From an uncultured Chloroflexota bacterium (GTDB taxonomy: Bacteria > Chloroflexota > Dehalococcoidia > Lucifugimonadales > CAJWER01): 6,262 bases of DNA. The notes below the pieces were generated by a model. That model worked only from the letters and a program-made list of their open reading frames with translations, had not been told where the DNA came from and did not search any database. Below, piece after piece: positions 1-5,005 of the stretch (its first letter is position 1; each line of letters opens with the position of its first letter). Where the stretch lies: positions 1 through 6,262 of the forward strand of contig CAJWER010000181.1 in assembly GCA_913030785.1 (NCBI GenBank), read 5' to 3'. The position numbers were made by a program, and so were the translations under genes.

Positions 1-1566
1 AAGACGGAGACCGAGCCCGATGACGTGGCCGAGGCCCCTGCCAGAGAGTTCACCGAGCCTCTGAGCGGCGGCGTATTCAGACGGCTCTGGGCAGACCCGC
101 CGACCCTGGACCCGCACCTGACGTCAGACACGACGTCTGCCGGGATCGTGGTAGAGGTGTTCAGCGGCCTGGTGGCCTTGAACGTTGACCTGCAGCTCGT
201 GCCGGACCTGGCCGAGAGCTGGACCATCGACAAAGGTGTGGTATATACCTTCAAGCTGCGGCCCAACGCAACGTTCCACAACGGCAAACCGGTGACGGCT
301 GAAGACTTCAAGTGGTCGCTGGAGAGGGCGGCCAACCCGAAAACAGCGTCGCCAGTCGCCGACACCTATTTGAACGACATCGAGGGCGCGATGGAGTACA
401 TCGAGGGGAACGCCTCGGAGATCAGCGGCATCAAGGTCATCGACAACCGCACCCTACAGATCACGATTGACGCCCCCAAAGCCTACTTCCTAGCCAAGCT
501 AACATATCCGACTGCCTATGTCCTCGATCAGGAGACCGTGGAGGCCGGAGGGCGCAGCTGGTGGGTAGACAACCCGGTGGGCACTGGGGCCTTCAAGCTT
601 GCCGAGTACCGTATCGGGGAGCGCATAGTTCTTGAGCGCAACGACGACTACTACCGCGAACTCGCACTACTGGACAGCATAGTCATGAACTTGGCCGGCG
701 GCCAGGCGATGGCGATGTACGAGAACGACGAGATCGATATCACCGGCGTGGGGCTGTTCAATCTGGATCGCGTGCTCGATCCCACTGAGCCCCTCAATAA
801 GGAGCTGGTAATAGCACCTCCGGGCTTTAGCGTGTCGTACATCGGGTTCAACACGACGAAGCCACCCTTCGACGACCTAAAGTTTCGGCAGGCGCTGAAC
901 CACGCCGTGGACAAGGGGCTTATCGCGACAGAGGTCCTATCCGAACTGGTGCAGCCAGCCTACAGCATTCTGCCCCCGGGCTTCCCCGGCTACACCGACA
1001 AGATCAAGGGGCTTTTGCACGATCCCGAGCTTGCGAAGAAGCTTCTGAGCGAGTCCGCATACGCGGACCCGGACAACAGGCCTCGAATCGTGGTCACTGT
1101 CCCCGGGACGGGGGGCGGTATCGGCCTCGACCTTGAGGTGATCCTGGAGATGTGGAAACAGGTGCTTGGCGTCGAGGTCGAGATCCAGCAGGTTGAGTGG
1201 GCCACCTACCTGGAGGACCTGGAGGACCAGAAGTTCCAGGCCTATGCTGGGCTGGGGTGGGAGGCGGACTATCCCGACCCTCAGGACTTCCTGGACATCC
1301 TGTTCCATAGCGAGAGCGGGATAAACCACGGCGCCTACTCCAACCTCGCGGTAGACGCTATCCTGGAGGAGGCGCGGACGGAACCCGACGTGCCCCGCCG
1401 CGTAGAACTGTACCACCAGGCGGAACAGCTCATCGTCGACGGTGCAGCGTGGGTGCCGATGTGGTTCACGGGCGAGCGCTACAGACTAGTCAAGCCCAAT
1501 GTTGATGGGTATGTAATGACACCGATGATCGTGCCAAAGCTACGGCAGATCAAGATCGGCGACTAG
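1..1566 (+). CDS. ABC transporter substrate-binding protein, family 5 (peptide/nickel/oligopeptide type), 5'-truncated
   Basis: This is the extracytoplasmic ligand-binding component of an ABC importer, of the Opp/Dpp/Nik class. The frame is open from base 1. The GTG at 25 is only the first possible start inside the window, and the acidic Lys-Thr-Glu/Pro-rich stretch before it resembles the linker that follows a lipoprotein signal peptide, so the true N-terminus and any lipobox cysteine lie to the left. Early in the mature part comes GGVFRRLWADPPTLDPHL, the usual opening of SBP_bac_5. The family signature follows: LVPDLAESW, then YTFKLRPNATFHNGKPVTAE and DFKWSLERA (about 199-330). The hinge-region block SYIGFNTTKPPFDDLKFRQA with LNHAVDK (about 835-915) is also typical, and the frame runs to a normal C-terminal end at TAG 1564-1566. 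Length fits a nearly complete mature protein of about 520 residues. The ligand cannot be read from sequence. No permease or ATPase gene follows on this strand, so the transporter partners are either upstream or elsewhere. Confidence 0.93.
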   Translation, partial: KTETEPDDVAEAPAREFTEPLSGGVFRRLWADPPTLDPHLTSDTTSAGIVVEVFSGLVALNVDLQLVPDLAESWTIDKGVVYTFKLRPNATFHNGKPVTAEDFKWSLERAANPKTASPVADTYLNDIEGAMEYIEGNASEISGIKVIDNRTLQITIDAPKAYFLAKLTYPTAYVLDQETVEAGGRSWWVDNPVGTGAFKLAEYRIGERIVLERNDDYYRELALLDSIVMNLAGGQAMAMYENDEIDITGVGLFNLDRVLDPTEPLNKELVIAPPGFSVSYIGFNTTKPPFDDLKFRQALNHAVDKGLIATEVLSELVQPAYSILPPGFPGYTDKIKGLLHDPELAKKLLSESAYADPDNRPRIVVTVPGTGGGIGLDLEVILEMWKQVLGVEVEIQQVEWATYLEDLEDQKFQAYAGLGWEADYPDPQDFLDILFHSESGINHGAYSNLAVDAILEEARTEPDVPRRVELYHQAEQLIVDGAAWVPMWFTGERYRLVKPNVDGYVMTPMIVPKLRQIKIGD

Positions 1567-1613
1567 GTTCCTGTTGCCGGCATCGTCGCTCTTAGTCCCG
1601 CAACCTGGCGTGA

Positions 1614-1835
1614 CAAAGCATCAAGTACCGGGTTGATTATCGTACCCTCTCACCAACGGAAATGGCGGCCGTGATAATGGTAACCGAGCTCGAAAAATCT
1701 TATGGTCCCGTCAAGGCGGCTCGGGGGAAGCGGATTTTCTCAATGGGGGCAGCTACGTGATTCCGCGAGATCGAGACGCTGCCCGAGGCGATGCGCTAGA
1801 TGCGCTACAAGGGGATTCACGACGCGGGGTCGTGA
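1614..1835 (+). pseudogene. Possible decayed coding remnant, one frame with two stops
   Basis: One reading frame runs from just after a TGA at 1611-1613 and would be protein-like except for a TGA at 1758-1760 and a TAG at 1797-1799, ending at TGA 1833-1835. It contains an ATG at 1677 followed by MVTELEKSYGPVKAARG, which loosely recalls the N-terminus of ABC-transporter ATPases (…L.K.YG.VKA…). After the first stop it reads FREIETLPEAMR and then MRYKGIHDAGS, which look like a protein C-terminus. There is no Walker A motif. No good ribosome binding site was noticed ahead of 1677. The resemblance is short and could be chance in GC-rich DNA. I offer this only as the best description of the first half of the long gene-free gap; the alternative is plain non-coding sequence. 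Confidence 0.2.
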
Positions 1836-1900
1836 GCTAGCGCCAGAGGCCCGATGGAGACTGCTGGATCGGATTCTGTGAAGGGCTGATCTGAAAATCT

Positions 1901-2004
1901 GTTCCATGGTGTTCCATTCTGTTCCGCTCCGTAGCTGGGGTGATGGGACGGATGGGACCTTTTGGGTCATTTTGGTCCATTAATGGGACCTTGATGGAAC
2001 ACCA
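1901..2004. repeat. Cluster of short iterated motifs (GTTCCAT / ATGGGACC) with inverted ends
   Basis: Three GTTCC units begin at 1901, 1911 and 1921, exactly 10 bases apart. GATGGGAC occurs at 1942-1949 and 1951-1958. TTTTGGGTCA at 1960-1969 is followed directly by TTTTGGTCCA at 1970-1979. CCATTAATGG at 1977-1986 is a perfect palindrome, flanked to give GGTCC…GGGACC. The outer parts form an 11-base inverted pair: TGGTGTTCCAT at 1907-1917 and ATGGAACACCA at 1994-2004. The strand-symmetric, helical-turn-spaced layout could be a multi-site protein-binding region or a decayed dispersed intergenic repeat. It lies 47 bases upstream of a TATAAT box. The two strands read through it without a credible gene: the minus-strand frame across 1740-1970 is low-complexity and matches nothing I recognise. 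Confidence 0.5.
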
Positions 2005-2050
2005 GTGAGATAAAATGGGCCGAACCTCACGAGGGCGCTTCTTACTAGCT

Positions 2051-2056
2051 TATAAT
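2051..2056 (+). promoter_or_regulatory. Putative -10 box (TATAAT)
   Basis: There is a perfect TATAAT in the AT-rich patch ahead of the TPP-enzyme gene. Transcription from it would begin near 2063 and leave a leader of roughly 78 bases before the ATG at 2141. No good TTGACA match is present 16-18 bases upstream (the region reads TCACGAGG) and there is no extended -10 TGn. The call therefore rests on the hexamer and its position after a long gene-free gap. The iterated motif cluster just upstream may supply activator or repressor sites. Confidence 0.35.
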
Positions 2057-2140
2057 AGCACTAATGTTCGATTGAAACAAGCAGGATCTGGTGTAGGTGC
2101 ACGAGCCTCGACCGGTATCCATTGAAAAGGATGAGACTCA

Positions 2141-2707
2141 ATGATTCCTGTTTTTGATGCGGTGAAGGCGATTCATGGGTTGCGTGGGGATGCTGTGGTG
2201 GTTGGCACTATGACCCCCAATCGATACTGGGAGCTTATCTCGGAGCGGCCTGAGCTGGACCTGCCGATATTTGGTGGGATGGGTAAGGCGTCGTCGGTGG
2301 CGCTGGGTGTGGCGCTGGCGAGGCCGGACCGGCGGGTGGTTGTGCTGGACGGCGACGGCGGGCTGCTGATGAACCTGGGCTCGTTGGTCACTATTGCAGG
2401 CCAGCAGCCTAAGAACTTGATCCATATCGTTTTCGAGGACGGCAAGTACCAGACGACCGGGGGGCAACCGGTGCCCGGCGCGGGTACGTTCGATCTGGCG
2501 GGCATGGCTCGCAGCGCAGGGATTCAGGCGAGCTACGAGTTTGATGACCTCGAGGAGTTTGTGAACGAGCTGCCGGGGTTGCTGGAGCTGGAGGGTCCGG
2601 TCTTCGTCAACCTGAAGGTCTACCACGCCGAGGAGCCCCCGCCTCTCTATGTGGGCAGCACTGGGGACGCTATGCGGCGAGTCGCGAAGGAGCTGCGGGG
2701 GGACTAG
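2141..2707 (+). CDS. TPP-dependent enzyme, C-terminal (pyrophosphate-binding) subunit; sulfopyruvate/phosphonopyruvate decarboxylase beta-like
   Basis: This 188-residue protein consists of a single TPP_enzyme_C domain, the size of the beta subunit of heterodimeric 2-oxoacid decarboxylases such as sulfopyruvate decarboxylase (ComDE). Visible motifs are FGGMGKASSVALGVALARP (44-62), the cofactor-binding GDG (71-73, with D72 as Mg2+ ligand), MNLGSLVTIA (77-86) and the end of the TPP motif FEDGKYQTTGGQP (98-110). The usual Asn that supplies the second Mg2+ ligand (…DN/NN-G-x-Y…) is Asp100 here, so the motif reads E-D-G. The ATG at 2141 has a good ribosome binding site (AAGGATGAG, about 9 bases upstream). 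Such subunits need a partner carrying the PYR domain to form the active site at the dimer interface. No such gene lies on either side in this window. An oxidoreductase gene follows after 84 bases on the same strand and is probably cotranscribed. Substrate is not determinable; sulfopyruvate, phosphonopyruvate or another 3-substituted pyruvate are options. Confidence 0.85.
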   Translation: MIPVFDAVKAIHGLRGDAVVVGTMTPNRYWELISERPELDLPIFGGMGKASSVALGVALARPDRRVVVLDGDGGLLMNLGSLVTIAGQQPKNLIHIVFEDGKYQTTGGQPVPGAGTFDLAGMARSAGIQASYEFDDLEEFVNELPGLLELEGPVFVNLKVYHAEEPPPLYVGSTGDAMRRVAKELRGD

Positions 2708-2777
2708 GTCGCCCCGATTGAGGTTGTGTCTCTGATAGTCGCTCCCCGCGGCCATTTGCAAGTGTTATCATTCCCGC

Positions 2778-2784
2778 GAGGTGA
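2778..2784 (+). promoter_or_regulatory. Shine-Dalgarno that fixes the start of the LLM oxidoreductase
   Basis: GAGGTGA lies 7 bases before the ATG at 2792. An upstream in-frame GTG at 2726 would add 22 residues that do not resemble the family's N-terminus and has no comparable binding site. The family's first beta strand (MRFGVAI) begins exactly at the ATG, so 2792 is the preferred start. Confidence 0.75.
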
Positions 2785-2791
2785 CGATCAT

Positions 2792-3736
2792 ATGAGATTC
2801 GGCGTTGCGATTAAAAGCTCCTTTATTGCGGGTGAACCCATGGAGGCGCGGGGGCAGCAGCTACGACGGATGGCGATGGCGGCAGAGGTGCTTGGTTACG
2901 AGTCCATCTGGGTGCCAGACCGCACGGTCTTTCCGGAGGACATCGCCGTGCGATATCCGCAGTTTGGCCCGGCGGGCCAGATACCGGACAGTCAGCAGGT
3001 TCTTGAACCTCTTACGTCGATGAGCTTCCTAGCGGGCTCCACCGGCACCATCAAGCTGGGATTCAACGTCGTTATCCTGCCCTTTAGAAACCCGGTGCTC
3101 AACGCGAAGATGATCTCAACGCTGGACGTCTTGTCCGGAGGCAGGGTCATATTCGGCGTTGGCGTCGGATGGATGCCCGAGGAGTTTGAGGCGATGGGCG
3201 CGTCGTGGGACGACCGCGGGACGGTCACTGACGAGCACATCGAGATGTTCAAGGCTTTCTGTGCCGACGGGGTGGCTGAATACCAGGGCAAACATTTCAG
3301 TACGTCTGGCAAGATTTTTTACCCGAAGCCTCTGCAGCGACCCCACCCGCCCATCTGGGTTGGGGGTAAGTCCCGGATAGCACTGCGGCGAGTGGCGCGT
3401 CTGGGCCACGGCTGGTTGCCGATAGGCAACACCCCTGACGAAATAGCCGAGGGGGGAAGGTATTTGCGTCAGCAGTGCGAGGTGCTGGGACGGGACCCGG
3501 GCACGGTGGAGTTGGGCCTGAACATTTCGCCCAGCTTTGGCGAGCTGCAGACATCGTCGGAGGGGGAGCACATTCCCCTGACCGGCAGCGTGGAGCAGGT
3601 GAAGGACGACGTGCGCCGATATCGCGAGGCGGGCCTGGACTTCATGCTGCTGTCGACGACGCGAATGGAGGCCGGACCGGCGATTGAGGCGTTGAGGCGG
3701 TTTGCCGAAGAGGTGGCTCCGGAATTTTCCGAGTAA
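2792..3736 (+). CDS. LLM-class (luciferase-like) F420-dependent oxidoreductase, Rv2161c-like
   Basis: This cytoplasmic TIM-barrel oxidoreductase of the bacterial luciferase superfamily is predicted to use coenzyme F420 (FMN is the alternative). It has 314 residues, normal for the family. From the ATG the order is: strand 1, MRFGVAIKSS; the helix and strand GYESIWVPDRTVFPED; LGFNVVILPFRNPV followed by LAK-type NAKMISTLDVLSGGR (about 98-118); the diagnostic glycine-rich GVGVGWMPEEFEAMG (about 122-136) with the following DRG…TDEHIEMFKA; then HPPIWVGGKSRIALRRVARL and GHGWLPIG (about 185-213). The pattern best fits the subfamily typified by mycobacterial Rv2161c, from family knowledge and not a search. 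It follows the TPP-enzyme gene by 84 bases on the same strand, which suggests one transcript. The substrate is unknown; members of this class oxidise or reduce small organic compounds, and many are paralogues in organisms that degrade recalcitrant carbon. Confidence 0.9.
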   Translation: MRFGVAIKSSFIAGEPMEARGQQLRRMAMAAEVLGYESIWVPDRTVFPEDIAVRYPQFGPAGQIPDSQQVLEPLTSMSFLAGSTGTIKLGFNVVILPFRNPVLNAKMISTLDVLSGGRVIFGVGVGWMPEEFEAMGASWDDRGTVTDEHIEMFKAFCADGVAEYQGKHFSTSGKIFYPKPLQRPHPPIWVGGKSRIALRRVARLGHGWLPIGNTPDEIAEGGRYLRQQCEVLGRDPGTVELGLNISPSFGELQTSSEGEHIPLTGSVEQVKDDVRRYREAGLDFMLLSTTRMEAGPAIEALRRFAEEVAPEFSE

Positions 3737-3745
3737 GAATATAAC

Positions 3746-3793
3746 CGCGGAGATCGCGGAGATTCCGAATTTTTTGACTCAGCGTTCTCCGCG
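3746..3793. repeat. Tandem CGCGGAGAT repeat with inverted partner (hairpin, possible dispersed intergenic element)
   Basis: CGCGGAGAT occurs twice head to tail at 3746-3754 and 3755-3763. An exact inverted copy of its first eight bases, TCTCCGCG, lies at 3786-3793. An 8-bp stem closed on a 23-base loop is therefore possible with either unit, with the inner unit the more natural partner. A run of six T (3770-3775) lies in the loop rather than after the stem, so it is not a textbook intrinsic terminator. The form recalls the CGCAGAGA-type palindromic repeats scattered between genes in many environmental bacteria. It could act as an mRNA 3'-end stabiliser or weak terminator between the oxidoreductase gene and the PHP gene. 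Confidence 0.5.
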
Positions 3794-3824
3794 TCTTCTA
3801 CGATAAGTTCCTATTGAGGGTGAG

Positions 3825-4493
3825 ATGTACGACTTTCATACGCATACGTTTCTGAGTGATGGGGTGTTGGCGCCGGTGGAGTTGATTCGCCGGGCTGTGG
3901 TCGTCGGTTATCGAGTGATGGCGATCACGGATCATGTTGGGCCGGGCAATCTTGAGCACGTTCTCAAAGTCTTGATTGCTGACTGCGCGGCGGCGAGCAG
4001 GCGCTGGGACATATTGGCGCTGCCTGGCGTTGAGTTGACACATGTCCCTAAAGAGGACGTGGATGCCCTGGCGAAGGAAGCCAAAGCCTTTGGGGCGAAG
4101 GTGGTGAATGTGCACGGCGAGACGGTGTCGGAGCCGGTCGAGCCGGGCACCAATCTGGCGGCGGTGTCTTCAACTCATGTCGATGTGCTGGCCCATCCGG
4201 GGCTGATTGTGCCCGAGGAGGCCGCCATCGCTGCAGAGAACGGCGTGTTCCTGGAGGTGTCGGCACGCAAAAGCCACGCCTTTGCCAACGGCCATGTGGT
4301 CCGTACGGCACGGCAGGCGGGCGCGAAGATGGTGCTGGATTCCGATGCCCACGAGCCGAGCGATCTGCTCACCCGGGAGTTTGCGATGAAGGTGGCCTTG
4401 GGAGCAGGGCTGGACGAGGCAGATGCGGTCTCCCTCCTGGATGAGGCACCGCGAGACCTGATGGCGCGTCTCAGGGTCGATCACAGGTCATGA
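3825..4493 (+). CDS. PHP-domain metal-dependent phosphoesterase (histidinol-phosphatase-like)
   Basis: This 222-residue single-domain PHP (polymerase and histidinol phosphatase) protein is predicted to be a cytoplasmic phosphoesterase with a di- or trinuclear metal site. All four PHP motifs are present: DFHTHTFLSDG (3-13; H5, H7, D12), ITDHVG (34-39; D36, H37), the glutamate and following histidine in GVELTH (E70, H73), VHGE (H97), LAHPG (H124), ARKSH (H151) and the C-terminal LDSDAH (D174, H176). No metal ligand appears missing. It resembles the short 'histidinol phosphate phosphatase domain' proteins and not the longer HisK used in histidine synthesis, and no his genes are nearby, so the substrate is open. 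GAGGGTGAG immediately precedes the ATG. It overlaps the downstream DinB-like gene by ATGA, so the two are likely translationally coupled. Confidence 0.9.
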   Translation: MYDFHTHTFLSDGVLAPVELIRRAVVVGYRVMAITDHVGPGNLEHVLKVLIADCAAASRRWDILALPGVELTHVPKEDVDALAKEAKAFGAKVVNVHGETVSEPVEPGTNLAAVSSTHVDVLAHPGLIVPEEAAIAAENGVFLEVSARKSHAFANGHVVRTARQAGAKMVLDSDAHEPSDLLTREFAMKVALGAGLDEADAVSLLDEAPRDLMARLRVDHRS

Positions 4494-5005
4494 CGGGACC
4501 GCGCAGCAAGGTGGTAGGGTTACTGATCGACGCGTGGGTGGACCTGGACAGGGTGCTAGAAGGACTGACAGCCGAAGTGGCGCTTGAACCCTTGGACGGT
4601 GGTAGTTCTTTCGCCTGGACTGTCGCTCACGTTGCGAACGTTCTGGATGCCACTACCAACGTCCGGTTTCGGAGTGTCGCGCCTCACCCGTACATTGGCA
4701 AGGATGAGTTCCGTTTCGGAGGCACCGGGGCGGCTGACGATTGGGGCGCGGTATTGAAAGGGATTCGAGAGGTCCGTGTATCGACCCGCGACTATCTGTC
4801 AGGGCTGAACGATGACGACCTTGATCGGGCCGTTCCCTACGACGGGTCCCTCCCTCACCTCATTGGCAAGAACATCAGCTTGCAGTACTCGATCTTCCGC
4901 TCGATAGCCCACCACTACTTCCATATCGGCGAGATAGCGTCTAAGCGGGACCGGCTGGGGTATTCCGTTGGGGACTACCCCGGCCGGTTGGAGTCTAGTT
5001 GGTAG
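4490..5005 (+). CDS. DinB-like four-helix-bundle protein (putative metal-dependent enzyme)
   Basis: This 171-residue protein has the DinB/YfiT-type layout: a first helix with Asp/Leu-rich residues, FAWTVAHVANVLD carrying His47, and near the end RSIAHHYFHIGEIASKRD carrying His141 and His145. One His in the second helix plus an H-x3-H in the last helix is the metal-binding triad of this superfamily, which includes thiol-dependent S-transferases and hydrolases (bacillithiol, mycothiol) and the damage-inducible DinB proteins of Bacillus. The ATG overlaps the PHP stop codon (ATGA), with only a weak AGG upstream, which fits coupled translation. The last 31 bases overlap the end of the convergent minus-strand gene. 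The reaction is unknown; a role in thiol-adduct chemistry or removal of a group from the PHP enzyme's substrate would be guesswork. Confidence 0.78.
   Translation: MTGPRSKVVGLLIDAWVDLDRVLEGLTAEVALEPLDGGSSFAWTVAHVANVLDATTNVRFRSVAPHPYIGKDEFRFGGTGAADDWGAVLKGIREVRVSTRDYLSGLNDDDLDRAVPYDGSLPHLIGKNISLQYSIFRSIAHHYFHIGEIASKRDRLGYSVGDYPGRLESSW

Noticed and set aside
937..1416. 159-codon minus-strand open frame
   Set aside because: Antisense to the well-supported substrate-binding protein gene; its translation has no recognisable domain and reflects GC-rich codon bias.
1740..1970. 76-codon minus-strand open frame in the gap
   Set aside because: Its N-terminal part is made by the iterated ATGGGACC/GTTCCAT motifs and the rest is low-complexity Arg/Ser; no ribosome binding site or homology recognised.
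1901..2004. CRISPR array
   Set aside because: Units are too short (7-10 bases), vary in sequence and orientation, and have no spacer-sized unique segments between them.
2138..2761. 207-codon minus-strand open frame across the TPP-enzyme gene
   Set aside because: Rich in His, Arg and Gln with no domain features; the opposite strand carries clear TPP motifs and a ribosome binding site.
2726..2791. Upstream GTG start for the LLM oxidoreductase
   Set aside because: The extra 22 residues do not fit the family; ATG 2792 has a good GAGGTGA site and begins at the first barrel strand.
3116..3571. 151-codon minus-strand open frame inside the LLM oxidoreductase
   Set aside because: Shadow of a strongly conserved gene; no motif in its translation.
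3746..3793. Rho-independent terminator
   Set aside because: The U-run is in the loop, not downstream of the stem, and the loop is 23 bases; a termination role is possible but the canonical form is absent.
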